Source of the DNA: Acinetobacter sp. XS-4
Lineage (GTDB): Bacteria; Pseudomonadota; Gammaproteobacteria; Pseudomonadales; Moraxellaceae
NCBI RefSeq assembly: GCF_023920705.1
Contig: NZ_CP094657.1
Location: 4,107,405-4,171,404 of the forward strand
Direction of reading: 5' to 3'
DNA length: 64,000 nt
How positions within the stretch are numbered: the first letter of the stretch is position 1; every line of letters begins with the position of its first letter. This document shows positions 33,336-42,561 of this stretch, piece by piece. The position numbers were made by a program, and so were the translations under genes. The notes under the pieces are model-generated. The model ran no database searches, was not told the DNA's origin, and was given only the letters and a program-made list of their open reading frames with translations.

Positions 33336-33887
33336 TTATTCTTTTTTGATTTTCACTTCTATTATTTTAATAGGTTGTTTAGGAACGTTCTGATGCATGC
33401 CATCATTGGTTGTAGGTACCTTTACAATACGGTCAACCACATCCATTCCTTTAATTACTTTTCCGAAAACTGCATAACCTGCGTTACCAGCCGAACGATT
33501 TAGAAAACTATTATCTGCAACATTAATAAAGAATTGACTAGTAGCAGAGTCAGGATTTGCAGTACGAGCCATTGCTAAAGTTCCACGGGTGTTAGCAATT
33601 CCATTTCCAGCTTCGTTTTTGATTGGTGCTCGGGTTGTCTTTTCCTGCATATTTGCAGTAAGTCCACCACCCTGCACCATGAAACCAGGAATTACGCGAT
33701 GGAAGATCGTATCTTTATAAAAGTTCGACTTTATATAGGTTTTAAAATTCTTCACACTAATTGGGGCTTTCTCATCATAAAGTTGTATTTCTATGTTGCC
33801 TAAATTTGTTTGCATTTCAACTAAAGTGTCAGCCCAGACAGAATGACTGCTTAAACCCAAGCAACATAGCACTAATAATTTTTTCAT
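33336..33887 (-). CDS. ppiA: Periplasmic cyclophilin-type peptidyl-prolyl isomerase
   Basis: 183 residues. A Sec signal peptide ends at SVWA (about residue 19). The cyclophilin fold has the catalytic FHRVIPGFMVQGG, the QFFINVADN strand and NAGYAVFGKVIKGMDVVD. The reaction is cis-trans isomerisation of X-Pro bonds in exported proteins. LAMARTANPDSATSQFF matches bacterial PpiA/PpiB. It is transcribed alone, between the rrn promoter and a parS-like site. No terminator is obvious. Confidence 0.93.
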   Translation of the reverse strand: MKKLLVLCCLGLSSHSVWADTLVEMQTNLGNIEIQLYDEKAPISVKNFKTYIKSNFYKDTIFHRVIPGFMVQGGGLTANMQEKTTRAPIKNEAGNGIANTRGTLAMARTANPDSATSQFFINVADNSFLNRSAGNAGYAVFGKVIKGMDVVDRIVKVPTTNDGMHQNVPKQPIKIIEVKIKKE

Positions 33888-34012
33888 ATATTCCTACAAT
33901 AAAATGCAAAACTTGATAAAGGTTAAATTTAATCGTCTATATAAAAGAATTCTAGTGAGTATTTATTATCTTTTATTTAAAGCCTTATATTTTAGATTTG
34001 TGTATGAGTCCA

Positions 34013-34028
34013 CGTTCCACGTGAAACA
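34013..34028. promoter_or_regulatory. parS-like site, intergenic
   Basis: CGTTCCACGTGAAACA differs from the parS consensus TGTTNCACGTGNAACA only at the first base. It lies between ppiA and the hydrolase gene. Confidence 0.72.
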
Positions 34029-34044
34029 TGGACCAAATTTTTAT

Positions 34045-35127
34045 TTAGCTATTTTTATCCCAAAATTTTCTAAAGTTTTTACTGAGCTCAATAGTGTAAC
34101 GTTTGGCCTTTTTAGAAATAGGCGTCAAATTTATAAAACCATGAGTTTGATCTGAATATTCTTCATAATGCATTTTGACACCATTTTGGCGTAGCTTATA
34201 GCTATAGATTTTCCCTTCATCATGTAATACATCATGCCCAGCAGTAATCACAAAAGCTGGAGGATTCTTCTTCAAATTGCCATAGGTTGGAGAAATAATA
34301 GGATCATCTAGTTCTACGTTATGCTGGGTTGCATAATATTGAGTGACATTATTGATATCGTTATCCGTCAAAACTAATCCTTCGTTATAGGCATAGAAGG
34401 AAGGATGTCGGCTCTTGAAATCAACTGCAGGATAAATGAGAAGTTGGGCCTGAGGAGCATAAGGTTTATTTACTGATCTTTGAGCCACGACGGTACTGAT
34501 GTTTCCACCTGCACTATCCCCCGCTACCGCAATTCGACCTTTTAATATTTTTAATTGTCTACGATTTTGATATACCCAAGCCAAAGCATCTTCACAGGAT
34601 TGGATTAAATGTTGAGGTGAAACCTCAGGCGCAAGAGGATAATCGATACTGAGGACTTGTACTTTTGCATATTTTGCCAATATACGACAAACCTCATCAT
34701 GAGTATCTAAACCACCTACAACAAACCCTCCCCCATGGTAGAAAACAAGAAGAGGTAATTTTTTATTAGGTGCCGGATGATAGTGTCTCGCGAAAACAGT
34801 TCCGCTTTGGAGAGGTAAACGAATATCTTCTACTGAATCAATATCAGTTGATTTCTGGCGTATAGCCAGCATTTGAGTATCGAACAGCCTTCTAGATTCA
34901 ATTGGATCTGAGCCAATAAAACCGACACGACCCTGTTTAATTTGTACAGCCATCATACATTTAGTAAATGAGTCGAGATCTGGATATTGATAAGAATATC
35001 CAAGAATTTTGGCAAGTGATTCTTGAGCTAATCGAGGTAACTTATCAAGAGCTCGAGCAGCGGGCCCTTGGCCTTTTTCTAGCAATGTTTGAATTTTTTG
35101 ATTGAATGCTGTCATGCCTATCTCCAT
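34045..35127 (-). CDS. Alpha/beta hydrolase of the hormone-sensitive lipase (HSL) family
   Basis: 360 residues. It has the HSL oxyanion motif H131-G-G-G in FYHGGGFVVGG, the nucleophile elbow GDS205AGG, and the later Asp (AGHDVLHDE) and His (QTHGFINL) expected for the triad. An N-terminal cap of about 100 residues precedes the catalytic domain. There is no signal peptide, so it should be a cytoplasmic esterase or lipase on short or medium acyl esters. GAGGAA lies 7 bases before the start; an ATG four codons later is an alternative. Confidence 0.9.
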   Translation of the reverse strand: MEIGMTAFNQKIQTLLEKGQGPAARALDKLPRLAQESLAKILGYSYQYPDLDSFTKCMMAVQIKQGRVGFIGSDPIESRRLFDTQMLAIRQKSTDIDSVEDIRLPLQSGTVFARHYHPAPNKKLPLLVFYHGGGFVVGGLDTHDEVCRILAKYAKVQVLSIDYPLAPEVSPQHLIQSCEDALAWVYQNRRQLKILKGRIAVAGDSAGGNISTVVAQRSVNKPYAPQAQLLIYPAVDFKSRHPSFYAYNEGLVLTDNDINNVTQYYATQHNVELDDPIISPTYGNLKKNPPAFVITAGHDVLHDEGKIYSYKLRQNGVKMHYEEYSDQTHGFINLTPISKKAKRYTIELSKNFRKFWDKNS

Positions 35128-35326
35128 GAATTCCTCTTATCCTTCATATTTTCTACAGAATTCTGTTGTTGTTTGACTATATTCGCATACAACTCACGTA
35201 ATCAAGATACAAAGGTAAAACCCAAATTACGCTAATCTGATTTAAAGCAAATGTCATTAACAAATCTGTCACTTAAAACAGGACTTTTTTGCCAATTATT
35301 GTTAACAGACAAAAAGAGGTACGATT

Positions 35327-35695
35327 ATGTCAACAAAGCTAGTTGTTACTTTATTAGCAACCAGTCTTTTAACTGTAGGCTGTGTGGCTTATACAGACGA
35401 CCCTTCTTATCGTGGTGGTTATGGTTACCATGATCATGATACTAATCGCTATGATCGCAATGATGGACGTCGATATAATGATTGGGAGCGGAAACGCTGG
35501 GAAGAACGTCAAAGAATATATGAGCAACAACGAAGAGTTGCTCGCGAACAGGATCGAAATCGTCAAGAATGGGATAAAAAACGCCATGACGAGGATAGAA
35601 AACACCGTGATGACGATAAAAGACGCCACGAATGGGATAAAAAACGAGTAGAAGATCGGGATCATAATCGCCGAGATTCTCGTCATGATGACTAA
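35327..35695 (+). CDS. Highly charged lipoprotein of unknown function
   Basis: 122 residues. The signal peptide has lipobox LTVGC (cysteine 19). After a Gly/Tyr/His/Asp stretch, residues about 45-122 are almost only Arg, Lys, Asp, Glu, His, Gln and Trp, with the recurring unit EWDKKR (twice exactly, once as DWERKR). A single charged alpha helix is likely. AAAGAGG lies 8 bases upstream of the start. I do not recognise the family and assign no function. A terminator follows at once. Confidence 0.75.
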   Translation: MSTKLVVTLLATSLLTVGCVAYTDDPSYRGGYGYHDHDTNRYDRNDGRRYNDWERKRWEERQRIYEQQRRVAREQDRNRQEWDKKRHDEDRKHRDDDKRRHEWDKKRVEDRDHNRRDSRHDD

Positions 35696-35709
35696 ATTCA
35701 TTACTATAT

Positions 35710-35747
35710 AAAAAGCCCCAAGAAGTTAAGTCTTTTGGGGCTTTTTT
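35710..35747 (+). terminator. Terminator after the charged lipoprotein gene
   Basis: AAAAAGCCCCAA pairs with TTTGGGGCTTTTTT across a loop of about 12 bases. Confidence 0.87.
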
Positions 35748-35862
35748 GAGACATCTAAATTCTCTTAATTATAGAATAATGAGTAGCAGCTCATTTCATA
35801 TATAAACCGGCATCTTGAATATATGTATTCCATAATCTTTTAAATGTTCTTATCGCTAAGAA

Positions 35863-36093
35863 TTACTGAGCAGTTGCAGAGCCTGAAACTGAACCTGAAG
35901 CGCCAGCATCAACTTGACCTGGTTGCGCTTGGCCAGAAACGCCAGCATCAACACCTACACCAGCTTGTACGCCAGATGGGCTAGCACTTGTTTGAGCAGA
36001 ACCTGATGCATTTAAACCAGCTTCAGATGCACAACCAACAGCTGTAAAAGCAACACCAGCAAGTACTACAGAGATAAGACCTAATTTTTTCAT
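35863..36093 (-). CDS. Small Ala/Gly/Ser-rich lipoprotein
   Basis: 76 residues from the ATG at 36093, with AGGAAAG upstream; the frame is open 13 codons further but without a good start. The signal peptide ends in lipobox TAVGC. The mature 50 residues contain only small and polar residues with near repeats (VDAGVSG, VDAGASG, VSGSA), so it is probably unstructured. Function unknown. The sequence from 36094 to 36427 carries its promoter and nothing else I can identify. Confidence 0.78.
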   Translation of the reverse strand: MKKLGLISVVLAGVAFTAVGCASEAGLNASGSAQTSASPSGVQAGVGVDAGVSGQAQPGQVDAGASGSVSGSATAQ

Positions 36094-36427
36094 AATCGCT
36101 TTCCTTTCATTACGACAAACACTTAAATGCAAAGATCATCTTCGCGCTGCCTATAATTCACAATTTTTTTTTCTGGCGTGCGTATCATTGGTTGTCTTTT
36201 GTAGTAATAGAAGTACAAATTGTGCAATTTTTTATTAAATTCACTTTCCCACTCTTAGCTCTATCTTTTATATAAAGATAGCAACTTAAGCTTTTGTTTA
36301 ATTTTATCAATTTTCAATTTTGATCTGAGCCTTTTACCCTACTCAAAAAAATTCTATTTATAGAAACGCTATATAAGGTGCGTAGAATGTTACAGAGGTT
36401 TTTTGCTTAAAAATTCCTGTTTCCATT

Positions 36428-36457
36428 AAAAAAGCCGAGTATACACCACGGCTTCTC
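36428..36457 (-). terminator. Terminator of the MBL-fold gene
   Basis: On the minus strand AGAAGCCG and CGGCTTTTTT pair around a 13-base loop, 28 bases beyond the stop codon. Confidence 0.75.
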
Positions 36458-36484
36458 TACAAATTTACGATATTTCGATTTAAA

Positions 36485-37351
36485 TTACGGCCACTGCATC
36501 TCGCCTTTTACAACTTTTGCACCTAACTCCAGGCTATCCACACTTTTTAATGTTGGATATTGTTTTTGCATGAGTTGACTCAGCTCACTCGCATTTTTAC
36601 TTACTTTAGCCGCTTTCTCATAGCTTTTGAGATAATCTATCGAAAAGTTAACCGCATCTAAACCTTGTGGAGCTCCTTCAACCATATGAGCAGGAACAAC
36701 TGTTTGAGGTTGAAGTGCTTTAATGCTTTCTAGAGTTTGAATCACTTCATTACGGTCTTTAACTTTTGGTGTATCTGCCATCCATAAATGAATGCCTGAA
36801 GATACTGGAATACCACCTACTACTGCTTTAGAAGAAGGAATCCATAAATAAGTAAGTTCTTTCTTACCTTTAATCTCGATTGACTCATTCTCCAGCTTTA
36901 AAGTTTTAGCAGTATAAGCTTGAGGCACAATAATTTGGCTAGGAGCATTTGCACCCATTTGTGGGCCCCAATATTTCACTTTAAGCGCTTGAGTATCTTG
37001 AATATGTTTAACAGTTTCAGGCGTCGCGATGATTTGTACATTTGGGAAGTATTGTTTAAATACATCTAAGCCAAAGTAATAATCTGGATCGCCATAGCTT
37101 ACGAAAATTGTCTTGAGCGTTTTACCGCTATCGATAATGTCGGCAGCAATACGTAATGCTTCAGATTTTGAAAATTGCGCATTAACCAATAAAACTTCTT
37201 TATCGCCTTCAATTAAAGTAGAAGTCACGCCAAAATGTTCGGGTTTAGCCAGAAAACTTTGGATTTTTAGATCTTGCGCAAAAGCTGAGGAAGCCATTGT
37301 CAAAGCTGTGGCAGTTGCTAGGGCTGAAGCAGTTAATTTAAAAAATTTCAT
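36485..37351 (-). CDS. Exported metallo-beta-lactamase-fold protein with altered metal site
   Basis: 288 residues. A Sec signal peptide ends at SSAFA. The MBL fold is recognisable from LLVNAQFSKSEALRIAADI, the motif region IFVSYGDPDYYFGL and VVPAHMVEG. The zinc motif that is HxHxDH in active enzymes reads Y86-G-D88-P-D90-Y91 here, so three of the four ligands are replaced and only the aspartate is kept. The histidine in PAHMVEG remains. It may bind metal differently or not at all. It is divergent from a LysR regulator gene, its likely controller. Function unknown. Confidence 0.8.
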   Translation of the reverse strand: MKFFKLTASALATATALTMASSAFAQDLKIQSFLAKPEHFGVTSTLIEGDKEVLLVNAQFSKSEALRIAADIIDSGKTLKTIFVSYGDPDYYFGLDVFKQYFPNVQIIATPETVKHIQDTQALKVKYWGPQMGANAPSQIIVPQAYTAKTLKLENESIEIKGKKELTYLWIPSSKAVVGGIPVSSGIHLWMADTPKVKDRNEVIQTLESIKALQPQTVVPAHMVEGAPQGLDAVNFSIDYLKSYEKAAKVSKNASELSQLMQKQYPTLKSVDSLELGAKVVKGEMQWP

Positions 37352-37458
37352 TATGTATTCTCCAATTTCATGAGGAATACTTTAAATTGCAATCTCTGTA
37401 AGATAAATGCACTAAATTAAGATAAACTGTTGCATATATTGTAATAATGATAAAGCAT

Positions 37459-38352
37459 ATGGATACGTTAAAAGCCATACACGTCTTTGTTTCTATTGCT
37501 CAACATGGCAATTTAACTAAAGCTGCCGAACATCTTAATTATTCCCGCGCCATGGTTTCTCGCTATCTTGAGCACCTAGAGCACACATTCTCAACTCGAC
37601 TATTTCAAAGAAATACCCGAAAAATATCTCTCACTCCAGCCGGTGAAAAAGCCCTACTCTACTGCGAAAATATTTTACAACAACAACAACTTCTACAAGA
37701 GCTGGCGGCACCTGAACAACATAACGGTACGATTCGCTTTACCTGTGGTTTATTTTTATTTCAATTAGGTGTTGGGGAATGTATTCGTCAATTTAAAAAG
37801 CAGCATCCACATATTCAATTTGACGTATATCTTACTGAAAATACAATTGACTTGATTGATGCACAGGTCGATTTAGCCTTGCGTATAACGCAAAAAGTTG
37901 CAGATGGATTAATTGCTAGACCAGTCTGTCAGATTGAATCGGTATTTTGTGCTCATCCTGACTATTTAAAAGAGCACAGCCCCCTCTCTCACCCAAGACA
38001 ACTTATTCAATATGAATGTTTAACTCACCATAGCCAGCATCAATACTGGACTCTTTTTGATGAAGAACAACAACCGCAGAATTATCCTTTAAACGTGACC
38101 TTTAAAAGTAATGATGTAAATGCTGTTTATGACATGTGTATACATGCCCAAGGTGTGGCAATGTTGCCCTCACTATTAGTTAAGAAAGATTTAAAAGAAA
38201 AACTTCTAGTTCCTCTATTTAAAAACTTTTCGGCTCCGGAATTAAGTCTGTCAGTGGTATATGCATCAAGACAACATTTACCCAAAATAACGCAGGAATT
38301 TATTGCTTTTATGATCGAAAATTTAGATTTTTACTTAAAACCGCAAAATTAA
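37459..38352 (+). CDS. LysR-family transcriptional regulator
   Basis: 297 residues from the ATG at 37459; an ATG four codons earlier is possible and neither has a clear ribosome binding site. The winged HTH is MDTLKAIHVFVSIAQHGNLT, then KAAEHLNYSRAMVSRYLEHLE. The C-terminal part is a periplasmic-binding-protein-like effector domain. It resembles the CrgA subgroup. It is divergent from the exported MBL-fold gene with about 100 bases between them, the usual layout for a LysR regulator and its target. The effector is unknown. Confidence 0.9.
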   Translation: MDTLKAIHVFVSIAQHGNLTKAAEHLNYSRAMVSRYLEHLEHTFSTRLFQRNTRKISLTPAGEKALLYCENILQQQQLLQELAAPEQHNGTIRFTCGLFLFQLGVGECIRQFKKQHPHIQFDVYLTENTIDLIDAQVDLALRITQKVADGLIARPVCQIESVFCAHPDYLKEHSPLSHPRQLIQYECLTHHSQHQYWTLFDEEQQPQNYPLNVTFKSNDVNAVYDMCIHAQGVAMLPSLLVKKDLKEKLLVPLFKNFSAPELSLSVVYASRQHLPKITQEFIAFMIENLDFYLKPQN

Positions 38353-38374
38353 AAGTTTTAAATTGCCGTGTACG

Positions 38375-38400
38375 CTTGAATTTTTAGGCAATGCCCATAC
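38375..38400 (+). promoter_or_regulatory. Sigma-32-type heat-shock promoter of grpE
   Basis: CTTGAA (38375-38380), 13 bases, then CCCATAC (38394-38400) matches the RpoH consensus CTTGAA-N13-15-CCCATNT closely. It is about 115 bases before the grpE start. Confidence 0.75.
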
Positions 38401-38514
38401 TTCATCCCTATTAATGAATTACAGCATATGCATGGCAGTTCAGGTTTTACCCAGTAAATGCTGATGCCAAAAGGACTGTACATGTTTAAAAACCCATTTA
38501 AACGGAGATCATCA

Positions 38515-39069
38515 ATGGCTAATGAGCAAAACGAGCAAGCTCAAGACATTCAACACGAGCAAGCAGAGCAATCTAATGAGCAAACTCAGGCTGAAGGTGT
38601 AGAGCAAGCAAACGACGTTACCGTTGAATCTTTACAAGCGCAAATCACTAAATTAGAAGAAAGTCTGAAACTTGAAAAAGCACGTACAGCCAATGCTGTC
38701 TACGAAGCACAGAAAAGTGTAGAGCGTATTCAACGTGAGTCTGAAAAGCACAAAGAAACTGTGCTTGAAAAATTTGCAAAAGAATTATTGGATTCTGTAG
38801 ACAATCTAGAGCGCGCAATTCAAGCGGCGGGTAATGAAGAAACACCAGTACTTGAAGGTATCAAATTAACGTTGAAGTCGCTTTTAACTGCGCTTGAAAA
38901 ATTTGGCGTTGTAGAAGCTGACACTAAAAATGGTTTCAATGCAGATTTACATCAAGCAGTTGGTATTGATCCAAATGCTAAAGCGAATGAAATCGGTACT
39001 GTTTTACAAAAAGGCTATACCTTAAATGGCCGCTTATTGCGCCCTGCTATGGTTATGGTCGGTCAATAG
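38515..39069 (+). CDS. grpE: Nucleotide exchange factor GrpE
   Basis: 184 residues from the ATG at 38515, with CGGAG 8 bases upstream; the upstream 19 codons in frame are not part of GrpE. It releases ADP from DnaK. The acidic, Gln-rich N-terminus is followed by a long helix (about 45-105) and the beta-domain [20 protein letters not shown], with the end [13 protein letters not shown] typical of the family. It lies 118 bases upstream of dnaK, each with its own heat-shock promoter. Confidence 0.96.
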   Translation: MANEQNEQAQDIQHEQAEQSNEQTQAEGVEQANDVTVESLQAQITKLEESLKLEKARTANAVYEAQKSVERIQRESEKHKETVLEKFAKELLDSVDNLERAIQAAGNEETPVLEGIKLTLKSLLTALEKFGVVEADTKNGFNADLHQAVGIDPNAKANEIGTVLQKGYTLNGRLLRPAMVMVGQ

Positions 39070-39110
39070 ACAAATTTTTGAGAGTTTTTAGATTTTTTTT
39101 AGCTAAAACG

Positions 39111-39138
39111 CTTGAAAAAAATAGATTCACTCTCATAT
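39111..39138 (+). promoter_or_regulatory. Sigma-32-type heat-shock promoter of dnaK
   Basis: CTTGAA (39111-39116), 15 bases, then CTCATAT (39132-39138), one mismatch from the RpoH minus-10. It lies in the grpE-dnaK gap, so dnaK can be induced independently of grpE. Confidence 0.72.
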
Positions 39139-39187
39139 CGGATAACAAGCAAAAACATTGCAAAAGAATTTTTGAGGAAAAAGTCAC

Positions 39188-41128
39188 ATGGCAAAAATTA
39201 TTGGTATTGACTTAGGTACTACCAACTCATGCGTTGCTGTACTTGAAGGCGATAAAGTAAAAGTAATCGAAAACGCTGAAGGCACACGTACAACTCCATC
39301 GATCATCGCTTATAAAGATGGTGAGATCTTAGTGGGTCAAAGTGCTAAGCGTCAGGCAGTAACTAACCCGAAAAATACATTATTCGCTATTAAGCGTTTA
39401 ATTGGTCGTCGTTATGAAGATCAAGCGGTACAAAAAGACATCGGTCTTGTACCTTATAAAATCATCAAAGCTGACAATGGTGATGCTTGGGTTGAAGTAA
39501 ACGACAAAAAATTAGCGCCTCAACAGATCTCTGCTGAAATCTTGAAAAAGATGAAGAAAACTGCAGAAGATTATTTAGGTGAAACAGTAACTGAAGCAGT
39601 TATTACTGTTCCTGCTTACTTTAACGATGCTCAACGTCAAGCAACTAAAGATGCGGGTAAAATCGCTGGCTTAGACGTTAAACGTATCATTAACGAACCA
39701 ACTGCTGCTGCACTTGCGTTCGGTATGGACAAAAAAGAAGGCGATCGTAAAATTGCTGTTTACGACTTAGGTGGTGGTACTTTTGACGTATCAATCATTG
39801 AAATCGCAGACCTTGATGGCGACCAACAAATCGAAGTGTTATCAACAAATGGTGATACTTTCCTTGGTGGTGAAGACTTTGATAACGCGTTAATTGAATT
39901 CTTGGTTGAAGAATTTAAGAAAGAACAAAGTGTGAACTTGAAAAATGATCCACTTGCGTTACAACGTTTGAAAGAAGCTGCTGAAAAAGCAAAAATCGAG
40001 CTTTCTTCATCGAATGCAACTGAAATCAACCTTCCATATATCACTGCTGATGCGACTGGTCCTAAACACTTAGTGATCAATGTAACTCGTGCAAAACTTG
40101 AAGGTTTAGTTGCTGATTTAGTTGCTCGCACAATTGAGCCTTGCCGCATTGCGCTTAAAGATGCTGGTCTTTCGACTTCTGACATCTCTGACGTAATCTT
40201 GGTTGGTGGTCAGTCTCGTATGCCACTTGTACAACAAAAAGTACAAGAATTCTTTGGTAAAGAGCCACGTAAAGACGTGAACCCTGACGAAGCAGTTGCA
40301 ATCGGTGCTGCGATTCAAGGTGCAGTATTGTCTGGTGACAAAACTGACGTTCTTTTATTAGACGTAACACCATTAACTTTAGGTATTGAAACAATGGGTG
40401 GTGTATTAACACCAATCATTGAGAAAAACACGACGATTCCTGCGAAGAAATCACAAGTGTTCTCTACTGCTGCTGACAACCAGCCTGCTGTAGACATTTC
40501 TGTTTACCAAGGTGAACGTAAGATGGCTCAACAAAACAAATTGTTGGGTAACTTCCAATTAGGCGACATTCCACCTGCTCCACGCGGTGTGCCACAAATT
40601 GAAGTATCTTTCGACATCAATGCTGATGGTATCTTGAAAGTATCTGCTAAAGATAAGAGCACTGGTAAAGAGCAATCGATCCAGATTAAAGCGAACTCAG
40701 GTTTGTCTGATGCTGAAATCGAAGCAATGATTAAAGATGCTGAAGCGAATGCTGAAGAAGATCGTAAGTTTGAAGAACTTGCAAAAGCTCGTAACGAAGC
40801 TGATGCATTGATTTCAAGCTCGAACAAAGCAGTTAAAGATCTTGGTGATAAAGTTACTGAAGATGAAAAAACAGCTGTAAGTACTGCGGTTTCTGAACTT
40901 GAATTAGCAACCAAAGAAAATGATGTTGAAGATATCAAAGCTAAAACTGAAGCTTTACAAAACATCTTAATGCCTATCACTCAACGTGCTTATGAACAAG
41001 CACAGCAAGCTGGTGGTGCAGAAGGCTTTGATCCAAATGCATTCCAAGGTGGCGATGCAGGTCAACAAAAAGCTGATGATGGCGTTGTAGATGCAGAGTT
41101 TACTGAAGTTAAAGATGACAAAAAATAA
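39188..41128 (+). CDS. dnaK: Chaperone DnaK (Hsp70)
   Basis: 646 residues. ATP-dependent Hsp70 chaperone working with DnaJ and GrpE. The phosphate loop is [11 protein letters not shown], the connect and adenosine motifs are [11 protein letters not shown] and [13 protein letters not shown], and the linker [13 protein letters not shown] precedes the substrate-binding domain. The acidic tail ends in [10 protein letters not shown]. Codon use is typical of a highly expressed gene. A strong terminator follows and dnaJ is not adjacent. GAGGAAAAAG precedes the start. Confidence 0.98.
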   Translation: MAKIIGIDLGTTNSCVAVLEGDKVKVIENAEGTRTTPSIIAYKDGEILVGQSAKRQAVTNPKNTLFAIKRLIGRRYEDQAVQKDIGLVPYKIIKADNGDAWVEVNDKKLAPQQISAEILKKMKKTAEDYLGETVTEAVITVPAYFNDAQRQATKDAGKIAGLDVKRIINEPTAAALAFGMDKKEGDRKIAVYDLGGGTFDVSIIEIADLDGDQQIEVLSTNGDTFLGGEDFDNALIEFLVEEFKKEQSVNLKNDPLALQRLKEAAEKAKIELSSSNATEINLPYITADATGPKHLVINVTRAKLEGLVADLVARTIEPCRIALKDAGLSTSDISDVILVGGQSRMPLVQQKVQEFFGKEPRKDVNPDEAVAIGAAIQGAVLSGDKTDVLLLDVTPLTLGIETMGGVLTPIIEKNTTIPAKKSQVFSTAADNQPAVDISVYQGERKMAQQNKLLGNFQLGDIPPAPRGVPQIEVSFDINADGILKVSAKDKSTGKEQSIQIKANSGLSDAEIEAMIKDAEANAEEDRKFEELAKARNEADALISSSNKAVKDLGDKVTEDEKTAVSTAVSELELATKENDVEDIKAKTEALQNILMPITQRAYEQAQQAGGAEGFDPNAFQGGDAGQQKADDGVVDAEFTEVKDDKK

Positions 41129-41142
41129 TTTGTTTCTTTAAT

Positions 41143-41170
41143 AAAAAACCGCGCTTAGGCGCGGTTTTTT
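41143..41170 (+). terminator. Terminator of dnaK
   Basis: CCGCGC, loop TTAG, GCGCGG between A-run and T-run, 15 bases after the stop. The following 290 bases to 41458 are very AT-rich, without a gene. Confidence 0.9.
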
Positions 41171-41458
41171 ATTGGTTACAAAAAATAACAATAGGTTTTT
41201 AAATATATTTTTAAATTTTCTAGTGTCAAAAAAGTCAATCATAAAAACTAATCTATTCATTATAAAAAAGATTTTATAAACTAAAATACACTGTTACTTA
41301 TTCCAGTAATTATTCCATTATTGCCAAGTCTAAAAACATCTTTTTAAATTTTTCTACCAAGATCACAAAGCTCTCCCACTCTCCTGTACTTTTTATCATT
41401 TTGACGAATTAAATTAAGTAGCTAACAATAAGATTTTATTTATATTTTTTATTTTGCC

Positions 41459-42376
41459 ATGAAAAAAATTCTATGGTGGGGATTGAGCTTATGTTTATGC
41501 ATAGGCTTTCAAACAACGATTTTTGCTCAAAGTAATCTACCAAGGGGTTTATCTAATCAACCTTTAAAGTATCGAATTGCTTTTATTGATCCACGGTTTC
41601 AATTAACTCAAGAAAAATTTATTGAAGTTAGCCAACAAGCTGCCGAAATCTGGCACAAAGAGACTGGAAAAAGCTATTTTATTTATGATCCTGAAGCAGA
41701 GTTATCAATTAACTTAATTTATGATGATCATCAAATGATGAAAAGCGAGCAACAGGAAAATTTGAATTCACTCATGCAAAAGCAGGAACAATGGCGCATT
41801 AAAAATGAAGAAATTGTTTTAAACAAACAAGAAGTTGATCAGCTATCATCAGATTTAAGCAAAAAAAAGATCAGCCTAAAAGCTGAGTTTGAGCAATATC
41901 AACGAGACGTAACACGCTTTAATCAAGGGGAACATCGATACTATCATGCCGGTGAGTTAAAAGAGCAGCAAAATGAATTACAGCAAAAGTCTGGAAATCT
42001 GCAAAACGAATCAAATAATTTAAACCTTAAAATTCAATTACTTAATACAAAAATTAAAAAACTAAATCAAGAGCAAAGTGATTTAACAACTTTAATGACA
42101 CAATTTAAGCTAGAGCAAAAAACCAGTATTCAGCCCTTTCATAAAGGCTTATTTAGCAAAAACCAAATTCAAATTTATGGTTATGCCTCTTTAAATGATT
42201 TACGTTTGACCCTTGCTCATGAGTTTGGTCATGCTCTAGGACTAAAACATACCACGGATCCTAAATCTTTAATGTACCCCCGTTTAAAAGAGCAAGATAT
42301 CTATAATTTCAAATTAACAGATTCAGATTTAGAGCTATTAGGCTCTAGTTATAGTTCAATTGAGGGAAATCATTAA
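41459..42376 (+). CDS. Matrixin-like zinc metalloprotease with coiled-coil insertion, copy 1
   Basis: 305 residues. The signal peptide ends near TIFA (residue 23). An N-terminal protease segment (LKYRIAFIDPRFQLTQEKF, then AAEIWHKETGK) is separated from the zinc site H254-EFGHALGLKH264 by about 140 residues (85-230) of Gln/Lys/Asn/Leu-rich sequence that should form coiled coils. The third zinc ligand and Met-turn follow as LKH and LMYP. HExxHxxGLxH with a Met-turn is the metzincin signature. It is probably a periplasmic or secreted peptidase, substrate unknown. The next gene is a paralogue in the same orientation, with a separate promoter region between them. Confidence 0.85.
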   Translation: MKKILWWGLSLCLCIGFQTTIFAQSNLPRGLSNQPLKYRIAFIDPRFQLTQEKFIEVSQQAAEIWHKETGKSYFIYDPEAELSINLIYDDHQMMKSEQQENLNSLMQKQEQWRIKNEEIVLNKQEVDQLSSDLSKKKISLKAEFEQYQRDVTRFNQGEHRYYHAGELKEQQNELQQKSGNLQNESNNLNLKIQLLNTKIKKLNQEQSDLTTLMTQFKLEQKTSIQPFHKGLFSKNQIQIYGYASLNDLRLTLAHEFGHALGLKHTTDPKSLMYPRLKEQDIYNFKLTDSDLELLGSSYSSIEGNH

Positions 42377-42561
42377 AGTTAAATAATTAAAAAAACTAAA
42401 TAAAACTAAATATACTGAATTTTTTCTAAAAAATAATTTGGCATTTGGTAAAACATAATGAGACTAAAGTCTCATTTATTTCTCGGAATTGTACATTTTT
42501 TGATTGATTTTTCACTCTATATTCTTATAATACGTTTTTTTTAAAATCTCCCCCGTCAATT

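Noticed and set aside
37352-37458. LysR box: ATGCA and TGCAT flanking a 22-base centre in the MBL/LysR gap
   Set aside because: Half-sites too short and too far apart to claim a T-N11-A operator with confidence.
39760-40980. Long antisense open frames in dnaK
   Set aside because: Antisense shadows caused by strong codon bias in a highly expressed gene; no start signals or protein-like sequence.
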